From JAMXLJ01 sp036558745 (GTDB taxonomy: Bacteria > Actinomycetota > Acidimicrobiia > IMCC26256 > JAMXLJ01): 64,000 nt of DNA. The translations under genes and the position numbers were made by a program. The notes under the pieces are model-generated. The model was not told where the DNA came from and did no database searches. It worked only from the letters and a program-made list of their open reading frames with translations. The stretch lies in assembly GCA_036558745.1 (NCBI GenBank), contig DATBEZ010000043.1, positions 110,478-174,477 on the forward strand. Reading direction: 5' to 3'. Position 1 is the first letter of the stretch; each line of letters opens with the position of its first letter. Positions 9,234 to 19,706 of the stretch are shown in pieces.

Positions 9234-9626
9234 TCAGTCGCAGTCGGCGAGCGCCTCCAGCATCCCGTCGTACGCGGCGGCCGCGTTCCCGGTTGCCGAC
9301 GACCGGGCCTCGTGGACGCTCCGTTCGATCGCGTTCACGTCCTGGCTCGTGCCGTGGCCCCGCGAGAGCTGGTCGAGGTTCCGGTTGATGTCGCGAAGGT
9401 CCTCGTTGACGTCGCGGCCGGTGAAGCGGGCCAGGTCGTTGAGGGCATTGGTGGCCTTGCGCAGGTGCCGCTGCGCGGCGTCCGCGCTGTCCGCGTTCTT
9501 TGCGTTGCAGATCTGGTCGCCCGCCTTCTTGCCCTTGCGCTCGGCTCGGGCCTGGGTCGAGCACCCGCCGAGTGCGAGCGCAGCGACCGCGACGATTGCG
9601 ACGAGCGCGCCGATTCGTGTCCTCAT
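9234..9626 (-). CDS. Small putative lipoprotein
   Basis: 130 residues from ATG 9626. The N-terminus has a hydrophobic signal and a lipobox (ALGGC, Cys22), so it is probably anchored to the outer face of the membrane. The rest is charged and helical, with conserved-looking NDLARFTGRDVNEDLRDINRN and one more Cys at 129. The family is not recognised. Its ATG overlaps the stop of the HdeD gene (ATGA), so it is coupled to it. Confidence 0.75.
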   Translation of the reverse strand: MRTRIGALVAIVAVAALALGGCSTQARAERKGKKAGDQICNAKNADSADAAQRHLRKATNALNDLARFTGRDVNEDLRDINRNLDQLSRGHGTSQDVNAIERSVHEARSSATGNAAAAYDGMLEALADCD

Positions 9627-10189
9627 GCCGCCACCGCCTCGGCAAACCGGTGCATCCGGAACGCGCCGATGATCTCCGCGACCCCGCGGATGATCGCTCC
9701 GACACCCACCCAGATGAGCAGCAACGCGGCGGACCGACCGGGATAGCCCGTGGCCCAGATGCCCAGGATGATCTCGAGGATCCCGGCGATCAGCGACATC
9801 CACCACAGGTCGACCTCGTGACGGACCGCGAGCGCCAGCGCGAAGTCGAACGTTCCCTTGATGACGAGGAAGATGCCGATGAGCGCTGCGAGCACCGTGA
9901 ACGTCTGGAACGGTGAGAGCAGCGCGGCGATCCCGCCCAGCACGAACAGCACGCCGAGCGTGATGCGCAGCCACCTCCAGCTGGTCGACACGCCCGCGAC
10001 GACGAACTCGTCGACGCCCGCGAAGAACAGCCAGATCGCGACCATGTACCCGACCAGCACCGCGGACTGGTAGTGAGCCTGGAGCACGAACAGCCCGATG
10101 ACGATCCACAGGAACCCGGTGATGAGCAAGACCCACCACCATCTGCCGAGCTCGGGTTCACGCGGCTGCGTGATCCCCACTGCGGTCAT
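9623..10189 (-). CDS. HdeD-family membrane protein (DUF308)
   Basis: 188 residues with six predicted membrane helices in three tandem pairs, as in HdeD/DUF308 proteins; GVLFVLGGIAALLSPFQTF and GIWATGYPGRSAALL are typical. In E. coli HdeD protects against acid at high cell density; in actinobacteria the role is unknown. The start at 10189 is supported by GGAGGTG eight bases upstream. It forms a two-gene unit with the lipoprotein gene. A second DUF308 protein lies at 47077. Confidence 0.85.
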   Translation of the reverse strand: MTAVGITQPREPELGRWWWVLLITGFLWIVIGLFVLQAHYQSAVLVGYMVAIWLFFAGVDEFVVAGVSTSWRWLRITLGVLFVLGGIAALLSPFQTFTVLAALIGIFLVIKGTFDFALALAVRHEVDLWWMSLIAGILEIILGIWATGYPGRSAALLLIWVGVGAIIRGVAEIIGAFRMHRFAEAVAA

Positions 10190-10351
10190 GTCTGCACCTC
10201 CGGGTGTCAGCGCGTCGGTCGCCGCCGGGACCGTCCGAGCGCGCGTCACCCCCGCGCACGGGCCCCCCGACCCGGCGTGGATCTTTGGCCAACGGGCGGG
10301 CGCGGGCATCACCCGAATTGGAGGATCCGCCCAGGTAGGCGGAGAGGGGGG

Positions 10352-11914
10352 TCAGGTCACCGTGAGGCAGGCGTGGCAGCTCCCGGCGCTCCCCGACGTG
10401 AGCCCGAGCTCGCCGGGCACCGCGACCACCACGTCGCCTGCACCGGTCGGTGCGTCGACGGCGACGTGCACGTGCACCTGCAACGTGGAGGAGTTGACGA
10501 ACGTCGTCGAGTCCGCACTGACACCGGCCGGCGGGTACACGGTCGCGCCCGACACGAACCCGGCGCCGCTGACCGTGAGCGTGGCGTCCGTCGTGCCGCG
10601 CGCGACCGGCGACGGCGACACGCCCGACACCGTCGGCGGTGGCTGCGTCGTCTGGACGAAGACCTGCGGTGTGGTGCTGCCGCCCGGCGCTGCGTAGGCC
10701 ATGTAGCCGGTGAAGCGGTTGAGCACCGGCCCGTCGGCCGACGCGTCGACCACCGGCGCGACCGCACGTGGATGACCACCCGCGTCGCTGCTGACGACAC
10801 GCGTCGCGCCCGTCGCCACGGTCGCGACCACCGCGACCTGTCCGACGACGTTCGGCCACGCGCTCTGGTACGCGATCATGGTGCCGCTGCCGTTGAGGGA
10901 GCCGCCCGCCGACGCGATCCCTGCGGCGTTCATGCGCCGTGACGTCGCGGTCGTGCGGTTTCGCACGTATACGTCGACCGGGGCCGGGCACGGATCGCTC
11001 CCGGAACACGGGTTCTTCAACCCGTCGTACGCGACCACCTGGCCGTCGCCGTCGATCGACGTCGCAGCACTCCCGCCCGCGAGCACCTGGCTCGTCGTGT
11101 CGAGACCGACGAGCGATGGCACGTTCGCCGCGCTGCACCCACCGACGGGCGCGACGTACGCGTTGGGCGCGCCGTTGCCGGGATCGCTGGCGAAGTCGCT
11201 CGACGTGGACGTGAAGGTGATCGCGGTGCCGAACTGGCTGATGTGCGGTCCGGTGCTCACGCCGTTGCCGCCCGTTGCGACCCCGTTCGTGCACGAGCTG
11301 GTGCTGACGAGGACCGCGGGACCGTTCGTCTGCCACTGCCGCGCGTAGATCTGATGGCCGGAGACACCGGACACGATGTTCGTGGCCGTCGACTCGAACG
11401 CAATCCACTTCCCGTCGGAGCTGATGACCGGCGCGGTGCTGTCGCCGTCGGCCGGGCCACCACCGCTCGCGACGCTCACGAGCATCGTCTGCTTCGTGAT
11501 CTGGCTGTGCACGAACACGTCCGTGTGGCCGTTCGTGTCCCCGGGGACGAGGTTGGTCGCGTCCGACTCGAACACGATGTAGCCGCCGCAGCAGTCGATG
11601 CCCGGGTTTCGGCTCGGTCCGTTCCCCTGGGTGCCGTCGGACGCGACGCTCGGCCGTTCGAGGTGCCCGGTCATCGTGTCGACCTTGAACACGTCGGTGA
11701 CGCCGTTCGTGTCCCCGGTGACGAGATTGCTCGCGTCCGACTGGAACGTCAGGTAGCCGCCGTCGTTGTCGAGGCGCGGGCGCGAGCTCGTCGCGTTCCC
11801 GTCGTTGCCGTTGACATCGCGGGTCACCTGGCGGACGAACGTGCACCCGGCGGCGAGCAGCGACCCGAGTGTGAGGGCGACGACCAGCCGTCGCGCAATG
11901 TGTCGTTCGGGCAT
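10352..11914 (-). CDS. TolB-like beta-propeller lipoprotein with IPT/TIG domain
   Basis: 520 residues with a lipobox (LLAAGC, Cys24). Repeats of the kind F-S-D-A-N-L-V-GDTNG-DVFV recur from about residue 45 to 330, as in WD40-like/TolB (PD40) propellers of secreted actinobacterial proteins. The C-terminus (PTVSGVSPSPVARGTTDATLTVSGAGF) is an IPT/TIG immunoglobulin-like domain. This is an extracellular, membrane-anchored binding or scaffold protein; the ligand is unknown. It is a single gene with 162 bp separating it from the HdeD unit. Confidence 0.8.
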   Translation of the reverse strand: MPERHIARRLVVALTLGSLLAAGCTFVRQVTRDVNGNDGNATSSRPRLDNDGGYLTFQSDASNLVTGDTNGVTDVFKVDTMTGHLERPSVASDGTQGNGPSRNPGIDCCGGYIVFESDATNLVPGDTNGHTDVFVHSQITKQTMLVSVASGGGPADGDSTAPVISSDGKWIAFESTATNIVSGVSGHQIYARQWQTNGPAVLVSTSSCTNGVATGGNGVSTGPHISQFGTAITFTSTSSDFASDPGNGAPNAYVAPVGGCSAANVPSLVGLDTTSQVLAGGSAATSIDGDGQVVAYDGLKNPCSGSDPCPAPVDVYVRNRTTATSRRMNAAGIASAGGSLNGSGTMIAYQSAWPNVVGQVAVVATVATGATRVVSSDAGGHPRAVAPVVDASADGPVLNRFTGYMAYAAPGGSTTPQVFVQTTQPPPTVSGVSPSPVARGTTDATLTVSGAGFVSGATVYPPAGVSADSTTFVNSSTLQVHVHVAVDAPTGAGDVVVAVPGELGLTSGSAGSCHACLTVT

Positions 11915-11947
11915 GGGCCGCCGAACCTAGTGGCTCGCGGCCGCGGG

Positions 11948-12289
11948 TCAGTCGTTCGGCGGGTCGGCCGGACGCTCCCGGACGATCGCGACGGAGCGCT
12001 CGGGGTGCTCGAGGTCCAGGAGCAGGCGGACCCGCGCGTCGTCGGGCTTGGTCGGCGCCTCGGTCACGATCGCCGGCTGCTCACGCTTCTCGCGCCCCTC
12101 GAGCACGTCGGCGAGGCCGAACAACCCCGCGGCGAGCACCGACCCCACCGCGGTCTGCCGGAACCGGTCGACGGGCCGCTCGAAGTGCGCGGCGCCAGGG
12201 TCGACCTGCGCGACACCCTCCGGGTGGAGGTCGTCCGGCCCGGGGGCGGGAGCCTGGTCGCGGTCGAGGTGGTCGTCGTCCACGGACAC
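11948..12289 (-). CDS. Small protein of unknown function
   Basis: 113 residues from a GTG at 12289 (a second GTG at 12283 is possible). Acidic N-terminus, a hydrophobic stretch TAVGSVLAAGLFGLADVL near the middle, and an acidic/basic C-terminus ending in PADPPND. Codon use matches its neighbours. It is divergent from the adenosine deaminase gene with 37 bp between starts. The family is not recognised; it may be membrane associated. Confidence 0.55.
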   Translation of the reverse strand: MSVDDDHLDRDQAPAPGPDDLHPEGVAQVDPGAAHFERPVDRFRQTAVGSVLAAGLFGLADVLEGREKREQPAIVTEAPTKPDDARVRLLLDLEHPERSVAIVRERPADPPND

Positions 12290-12326
12290 CAGGCTACGCG
12301 CCGATCGCCGGGATACGGTCTCGCCC

Positions 12327-13340
12327 GTGCGTGACCTGGCCACGCTGCCCAAGGGCCATCTCCACGTGCACATCGATGCGTGCATGCGACCGTCGACGCT
12401 GCGCGAGCTCGCCCGGCGCGACGGTGTGCCGGTGCCCGACGTTGACCACAGCGCGAGCAGCGGCTTCGAGAAGTTCGCCGGCGTCTACTTCGCCGCATGC
12501 GACGTCGTGCGCAGCGAGGACGACCTGCGCCGGGTGGTGCGCGAGACGGTGGAGGACGCGGCGGCGCGGGGCGTCGCGTGGCTCGAGCCCCAGTACTACC
12601 CGCCCGATCATCGTCCCCGGCTGGGTCCCGACGAGCACCAGGTCGAGGTCGTCCTCGACGAGGGCCGTCGAAGCGCCTCCGCGCACGGCCTCGGGTTCGG
12701 GCTCATGCTCGTCGGGGACCGGAGTCGCGACGTGGCGCTCGCGCTGGACCAGGCCCGGCTCGCCGCGACGTACGCGGGCGACGGGGTGGTCGCGTTCGGG
12801 CTCGCCAACGACGAGGCCCATTTCCCGCCCGAGCCGTTCGCCGACGCGTTCCGGGTGGCGCGCGACGCGGGTCTGCTGTCGACGCCGCATGCGGGCGAGC
12901 TTGCCGGACCCAAGAGCATCATCGGCGCGCTCGACGCCCTCGGCGCGGACCGCATCCAGCACGGCGTGCGCGCGTTCGAGGACCCGGACCTGGTGCGCCG
13001 TCTCTCTGACGAGGGCATCTGCTGCGACGTGTGTCCCACGTCCAACGTGCTCCTCGGTGTGGTGCCGTCACTCGAGCAGCACCCGCTCGGCCGCTTGCTG
13101 GACGCCGGCGTGCCGTGCAGCGTCAACGCCGACGACCCGCTGCTGTTCGAGACGAACGTCGCCGAGGAGTACGAGCGCTGTCGCGACGCGATGGGCTTCG
13201 ACGACGCGCGCCTGGCCGCGATCGCGCGCACGTCGATCGACGCCAGTGGCGCGCCCGACGACCTGAAGCGCGACGTCCGCGCCCGCATCGATGCCTGGCT
13301 CCACGACCCCGCCCGGTTGGGACACGAACCGGCGCCATAG
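12327..13340 (+). CDS. Adenosine deaminase-like amidohydrolase
   Basis: 337 residues from GTG 12327, chosen because the family begins just before the HxH motif. The metal ligands are in HLHVH (11-15), HAGE is at 188-191 (His metal ligand and catalytic Glu), QHGV at 211-214, CPTSN at 236-240 and NADDP at 267-271 (metal Asp; NTDDP is more usual). The expected reaction is hydrolytic deamination of adenosine or a related purine, but the family also covers adenine and N6-modified substrates. The last codons and the stop lie inside a dispersed hairpin repeat (13316-13359), so the C-terminal GHEPAP is repeat-encoded. Confidence 0.88.
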   Translation: MRDLATLPKGHLHVHIDACMRPSTLRELARRDGVPVPDVDHSASSGFEKFAGVYFAACDVVRSEDDLRRVVRETVEDAAARGVAWLEPQYYPPDHRPRLGPDEHQVEVVLDEGRRSASAHGLGFGLMLVGDRSRDVALALDQARLAATYAGDGVVAFGLANDEAHFPPEPFADAFRVARDAGLLSTPHAGELAGPKSIIGALDALGADRIQHGVRAFEDPDLVRRLSDEGICCDVCPTSNVLLGVVPSLEQHPLGRLLDAGVPCSVNADDPLLFETNVAEEYERCRDAMGFDDARLAAIARTSIDASGAPDDLKRDVRARIDAWLHDPARLGHEPAP

Positions 13341-13359
13341 CGCCGGTTCGTGTCCCAAC
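13316..13359. repeat. GTTGGGACACGA hairpin, copy 3 (overlaps a stop codon)
   Basis: A perfect 19-bp stem (13316-13334 with 13341-13359) and a six-base loop. The outer 12 bases are GTTGGGACACGA, the inner seven ACCGGCG. It lies between the convergent adenosine deaminase and TypA genes and includes the deaminase stop codon TAG at 13338. It could terminate both transcripts, though there is no U-tract. Confidence 0.9.
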
Positions 13360-13372
13360 TGAGGGAAGGGGG

Positions 13373-15205
<1,833 letters not shown>

Positions 15206-15282
15206 CGCGAGGGCCTTTCCGTACGGGGGGAGCCTCCAGTGTACGGGACGCGGTCCCCGTTCCCGGCCCGCGGACCCGCTCG

Positions 15283-15326
15283 GTTGGGACACGATCCGGC
15301 GTCAGAGCGCCGGATCGTGTCCCAAC
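15283..15326. repeat. GTTGGGACACGA hairpin, copy 4
   Basis: A perfect 19-bp stem (15283-15301 with 15308-15326) with a six-base loop. Identical to the copy at 13316 except that one stem pair is T-A instead of A-T, with both sides changed. It lies between the DHA2 exporter stop and the TypA start, in the same direction. Confidence 0.9.
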
Positions 15327-15345
15327 TCGGCGGGCGTGCCCCCGG

Positions 15346-16977
15346 TCAGTCGCTCGCCGTGAGCGCGGTGTCGATCGCCTCGACCTCGGCTTCGTCGGTC
15401 GCGGCGGGCTCGTCCGGCGCTCCGGGCGCGGCGTGGACGGTGCCCCGGTGCTGGAACGTCCACACGAACAGCGAGTTCAACAGGATCACGCCGCAGCCCA
15501 GGAGCATGGCGACGCCGAACGCGTGGGCGAAGGTCTGCTGCGCGCGGTGGACGAGGTCGTGCGCGCGTTGCGGGTCGAGGCTCTGCGCGGCCTGCATCGC
15601 GCCCGCGACCGACGAGCGCGCCGCGTCGCGCACCGCAGGCGTGAACGCGTGGAGCTTGCCGACCACCTGACCGCGGTACACCGACGCCATCACCGAGCCG
15701 AGCACCGCGATCCCGAGTGCGCCACCGAGCTCGCGCGACAGGTCGTTGACTGCCGAGCCGACACCTGACTTCGCGCGCGGGACCGAACCCATGATCAAGG
15801 TGGTCGACGGCGCGGTCGTCTGCCCGTTGCCGAGACCGACGAGGATGAACCCGAGCACGATGTACATGACCGACGTGTCGGCCGTGACCCAACCGAGCAG
15901 GAACAGCCCGGTTCCCGAGACGATGAGCCCGCTGCCGACCACCCGGCGCGGACCGTAGCGTCCGACCATCCCTGCGCTGATCGGCGCGCCGACCATCGCG
16001 AACACACCGATCGGCAGACCGATGAGCGCGGTTTGCAGCGTGGAGTAGCCGTGCGCAAGCTGCAGGTACTGCGCGAGCGCGAAGTAGAGGCCGTACATCG
16101 CGAAGTACTGGAGCGTGATCGTCGACGATCCGATCGCGAACGGCCGCACGGCGAACAGGCGCACGTCGAGCATGGGATGGCGTGTCCGCAGCTCCCAGAA
16201 GACGAAGACGCCGATGATCGCCAACCCGACCACGATCGACACGATCGTCGTGGGACGGAGCCAGCCGTGGATCGGCGCCTCGATGATCCCGTACAGGAGC
16301 ACGGTGAGGCCGAGGACGACGAGCGCGACGCCGGGCGGGTCCAGCTTCGCCTCGCGCGGGTCGGAGCTGTTCGGGACGAGCCAGATGCCGGCGACGAGCG
16401 CGAGCAGCGCGATCGGCACGTTGACGAAGAAGGTCGAGCCCCACCAGAAGTACTCGAGCAGCACGCCCGACGCGACGGTGCCCAGCGCGCCCCCGAGTCC
16501 CGCGAAGCCGGCCCAGATGCTGATCGCGCGCCGACGCTCCACCGGGTCGTGGAACACGTTGGTGAGGATCGACAACGTCCCCGGCATGATGAACGCGGCA
16601 CCGACGCCCATGAGCGCGCGCAGCACGACGAGCTGCCAGGTCGCGGTGCCGAACGTGCCGGCGAGCGCGGCGCCCGAGAACAGGATGAGCCCGAACTGCA
16701 GCGCGGTCTTGCGGCCGAACCGGTCGGCGATCGCACCGGCGGGGAGCAGCAGGCTCGCGAACACGAGGCTGTAGACGTCGACGATCCACTCCAGGCCGCT
16801 CGCGCTCGAGTGCAGCGACTGCTGGATGTCGGGCAGCGTGACGTTGAGCGACGCGTTCCCCGCGACGATCAGCAGCAGGCTGAGGCACAGCACCGACAGC
16901 GTCCACCACCGGCGCGCGTGGATCCGGGCCGCGACCGGATCGTCGAGGGCGGTCGGCGCGGGGGCGGCGTCGGGCAC
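15346..16977 (-). CDS. MFS drug exporter, DHA2 (EmrB/QacA) family
   Basis: 543 residues with about 14 membrane helices. The N-terminal helix (NASLNVTLPDIQQSL) and the loop 2-3 motif GAIADRFGRKTA are typical of proton-driven DHA2 drug exporters, as is motif C (VGAAFIMPGTLSILTNVF region). The C-terminus is a long cytoplasmic tail. The substrate is unknown. No adjacent regulator is seen. The start is the ATG giving MPDAAPAPTALDD; the first helix begins around residue 25. Confidence 0.88.
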   Translation of the reverse strand: MPDAAPAPTALDDPVAARIHARRWWTLSVLCLSLLLIVAGNASLNVTLPDIQQSLHSSASGLEWIVDVYSLVFASLLLPAGAIADRFGRKTALQFGLILFSGAALAGTFGTATWQLVVLRALMGVGAAFIMPGTLSILTNVFHDPVERRRAISIWAGFAGLGGALGTVASGVLLEYFWWGSTFFVNVPIALLALVAGIWLVPNSSDPREAKLDPPGVALVVLGLTVLLYGIIEAPIHGWLRPTTIVSIVVGLAIIGVFVFWELRTRHPMLDVRLFAVRPFAIGSSTITLQYFAMYGLYFALAQYLQLAHGYSTLQTALIGLPIGVFAMVGAPISAGMVGRYGPRRVVGSGLIVSGTGLFLLGWVTADTSVMYIVLGFILVGLGNGQTTAPSTTLIMGSVPRAKSGVGSAVNDLSRELGGALGIAVLGSVMASVYRGQVVGKLHAFTPAVRDAARSSVAGAMQAAQSLDPQRAHDLVHRAQQTFAHAFGVAMLLGCGVILLNSLFVWTFQHRGTVHAAPGAPDEPAATDEAEVEAIDTALTASD

Positions 16978-17030
16978 GGGGTCGAGCTCCTTTCGGTGGG
17001 CAGACGCGATCCTGCCTCACCCGGCCGGTG

Positions 17031-17389
17031 TTACCCCGTGGGTTTCCGTCGTAGTGCCGCGGCCGACGCCGCTGACGTCGGCTGCAGCGCGACCAGCGTG
17101 ATTCCAGCGATGGTGAAGATCCGCCCTCCCGACGGGGTGATCGACACCACGCCGCCGGGCAACGTCACCACCACGCCCGCGACCGTGCCGTCAGCGACGT
17201 TGAGCGCCGGCACGACGTCGACCACGCGACCCCGAGGTGCGTCACGCTCGATGGCGTCAGCGCGGGCTCGCTGGGGTTTCAGTTGCTGTTGCCGGCGTCG
17301 AATCCGAGCTGGGGCCAGTCGCAGCCCGCCGACGCGAACACGGCGAAGAGCGCGACGTCGAGGAGCCAGCGACGATGCATGGCGGCCAT
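17031..17389 (-). pseudogene. Decayed PQQ-repeat (beta-propeller) lipoprotein gene
   Basis: From ATG 17389 or 17380 a lipoprotein signal (ALFAVFASAGC) leads into DWPQLGFDAGNSN, the first repeat of a PQQ-type propeller, and then hits TGA at 17281-17279. Past that stop the same frame continues NPSEPALTPSSVTHLGVAW, the normal next stretch of such proteins, so the TGA probably replaces a Trp codon. The frame then shifts to one reading VVPALNVADGTVAGVVV down to 17031. Only about 120 residues are left of a family usually over 350 long, so it is both truncated and broken. I infer a remnant, not a working gene. Confidence 0.65.
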
Positions 17390-17399
17390 CTTTCCCCGA

Positions 17400-18914
17400 T
17401 CACAACATCGACTGCACGGTCTCGATGGTGTCCGCGTCGGCCGGTGAGCGGTCCTCGCGGTAGCGACGCACGCGTGCGAACCGCAGCGCGACGCCACCTG
17501 GATACCGCGGCGACGCCTGCACGCCGTCCAACGCGATCTCGACGATGAGCTCGGGTCGCACGTGCACGACGTGGCCTTCCTGCCCGATCGCGAGCTGCTG
17601 GAGGCGCTCGGTCTGCCACGTGAGCAGCTCGTCGGTCAGGCCCTTGAACGTCTTGCCGACCATCACGAACGTTCCGTCGGGACCTCGCGCACCGAGGTGC
17701 AGGTTCGACAGCCACCCGCGCCGCCGCCCGTGCCCCCACTCGACCGCGAGCACGACGAGGTCGAGGGTGCGGACAGGCTTCACCTTGCGCCACGCACCGC
17801 CGCGGCGTCCGGCGTCGTACGTGGAGTCCAGCGACTTCACCATCACGCCCTCGTGACCGACCTCGAGGGCTTCGTCGAGCACGCGCGCCGCGGCCTCGGG
17901 GTCGTCGGTCGCGACCGCAGGAATGCGATGGCGCGGCGCGATGCGTTCGAGCACCTCGAGACGCTCGCGCAGCGCGACGTCGAGCAGGTCGGTGCCGTCG
18001 ACTGCCAGCACGTCGAAGAACCAAGGATGCAGCGCGCGCGTGGCCTCGGCAGGCACGTCGGCGCCGAAGCGGCGCATGGTGTCCTGGAACTTGTGGGGGC
18101 GAGCGTTTGCGTCCACGCCGATCGCCTCACCGTCGAGCACGACTGCGTCGACGGGCATCGACCCCGCCACGTCGACGACCTCCGGCAGGCGCGCGGTCAC
18201 GTCGTTGAGGTTGCGCGTGAACACGCGCACGTCGTCACCGGCCCGGTGCACCTGGATGCGCGCGCCGTCGAGCTTCCATTCGACGGACGCGGGTCCCGTC
18301 CGTTCGAGCGCGGCCGTGATGCTCTCGGCACTGCCGGCGAGCATGGGCAGCACCGGGCGCAGCACCTCGAGGCGCGCGTCGTCCAGGTCCGAGGCGTTCG
18401 GCCCGAGGGCCAGGCGCGCCGTCTCGCGGAGGTCGCCGGTGAGCATCGCGGCCCGGCGGACGCGCGCCGCAGTGACCCCGGCGGCCTTCGCGACCGCGTC
18501 GGCCATCACGCCGACCAGCGCGCCCTGGCGCAGCTCGCCGACGAAGAGCCGGCGGAGGAAGTCGGCCTCGCGCTCGGTCGCGCGCTCGAGCAGTGCGGTC
18601 AGCAGGTTGCGGCGCGCGCCGACGGAACCCGGTCCGTTCGTCGCGAGCACCGCGTCGATCGTCGCGTCGACGTCGAGCACCGCGATCGTCGGTGTGGTCG
18701 CGGGTGGCACCGTGATCCCCGCCAACGTGGCCCAGCCGATCCCCACCTTGCCCTGGCGCGGCTCACCCGTGAGGAAGCCGACCGCGGCGCACACCTCGTC
18801 GGGCGCCAGCGCTCGCAGCAGCGCGGCGAGGTTCGCGATCTTCGCGGTGCGGGACGACGTCGCCGCGACGGCGTCCGACGTCGCGACGAGATCGGCGAGG
18901 AGCACGCCCGCCAT
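17400..18914 (-). CDS. lig: ATP-dependent DNA ligase (LigB-like)
   Basis: 504 residues. The adenylation motif is EWKLDGARIQVHR, with the nucleophilic Lys at 214 in KLDG. An N-terminal DNA-binding domain (1-200, with FVGELRQGALVGVMADAVAKA) precedes it; motif IV and V regions (HEGVMVKSLDSTYDAGRRGGAWRKVKP, read in parts) and a C-terminal OB fold follow. The size and layout match the actinobacterial LigB type. It seals nicks using ATP and in these bacteria supplements the NAD-dependent LigA. The upstream neighbour, 16 bp away, is a 2OG-Fe(II) oxygenase, suggesting a shared DNA-repair transcript. Confidence 0.9.
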   Translation of the reverse strand: MAGVLLADLVATSDAVAATSSRTAKIANLAALLRALAPDEVCAAVGFLTGEPRQGKVGIGWATLAGITVPPATTPTIAVLDVDATIDAVLATNGPGSVGARRNLLTALLERATEREADFLRRLFVGELRQGALVGVMADAVAKAAGVTAARVRRAAMLTGDLRETARLALGPNASDLDDARLEVLRPVLPMLAGSAESITAALERTGPASVEWKLDGARIQVHRAGDDVRVFTRNLNDVTARLPEVVDVAGSMPVDAVVLDGEAIGVDANARPHKFQDTMRRFGADVPAEATRALHPWFFDVLAVDGTDLLDVALRERLEVLERIAPRHRIPAVATDDPEAAARVLDEALEVGHEGVMVKSLDSTYDAGRRGGAWRKVKPVRTLDLVVLAVEWGHGRRRGWLSNLHLGARGPDGTFVMVGKTFKGLTDELLTWQTERLQQLAIGQEGHVVHVRPELIVEIALDGVQASPRYPGGVALRFARVRRYREDRSPADADTIETVQSML

Positions 18915-18930
18915 CGTCGCGCACGGTTTC

Positions 18931-19647
18931 TCAGGCCGCGTCGTGGAAGATGATCCCGAGCGTGGCGCGACGACCCGACGTCACCGTGCTCACGCCGTGA
19001 CGCATCTGCGTGCGGTGGGAGCCGCGGGTGCCGCGCACAGGCCGGTCGCGTGTCGCGAACACGAGCGCGTGTCCCGCGGGGATCGTGATCGACGACCCGC
19101 GCGACTGCGCGCGCGGTCGCTGCTCCACGAGGAGGTTCTCGCCGCCGGTGAAGTCGGTGCCCGGCTCGGTCAGCGCCACCGTCAGCTGGAGCGGGAACGC
19201 GACCTCGCCGTAGAGGTCCTGGTGCAGTGCGTTCCAGCCTCCGGGCTCGTAGCGCAGCAACAACGGCGTCGGTCGGTTCTGACCGGCCCGCCGGCACACC
19301 GCGAGGAACTCGTCGAGGTCGGCCGGGTAGCGCGTCTCGCTCCGGAGCCGCTCGGCCCACACGTTCGCGAGCTCGGCGAGAGGTCCGTACGCGTCGCGGC
19401 GGAGTCGCTCCACGACCGGCGGCAGGGGGTTCGCGAAGTACCGGTACTCGCCCTCGCCGAACTGGTGGCGGGCCATGACCACGGTCGAGCGGAAGCGCCG
19501 GTCGTCGTCGTAGATCTCTTGCAGCTCGGCCCGCTCCTGCGCCGACACGACCGGGACGTCCGTCAGCGAGAACCCGTTGCCGTCCACGTCCCCGAGCGTG
19601 TCCCGCCACACCTGGTCAGGCATTCCGGGGACCTCCTCCGTCTTCAT
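18931..19647 (-). CDS. 2OG-Fe(II) oxygenase, Oxygenase-NA (DUF2086)-like
   Basis: 238 residues. The iron ligands are visible as H142-Q-D144 (in NALHQDLYGE) and H217 (MRHGVSTV), with R227 as the 2-oxoglutarate-binding residue. RYEPGGWNALHQDLYGEVAF and the ALTEPGTDFTGGENLLVEQ segment are typical of the small prokaryotic family once labelled DUF2086, which has been proposed to act on damaged DNA. The adjacent downstream DNA ligase supports a repair role, but this is inference. A start at MPDQVW (residue 9) is also possible. Confidence 0.75.
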   Translation of the reverse strand: MKTEEVPGMPDQVWRDTLGDVDGNGFSLTDVPVVSAQERAELQEIYDDDRRFRSTVVMARHQFGEGEYRYFANPLPPVVERLRRDAYGPLAELANVWAERLRSETRYPADLDEFLAVCRRAGQNRPTPLLLRYEPGGWNALHQDLYGEVAFPLQLTVALTEPGTDFTGGENLLVEQRPRAQSRGSSITIPAGHALVFATRDRPVRGTRGSHRTQMRHGVSTVTSGRRATLGIIFHDAA

Positions 19648-19706
19648 GCGCCTTCATGCACCTCGGGCGCCTCCTCCGTCGTCGTGCGGGTCAAGCCGCC
19701 CCGGTC

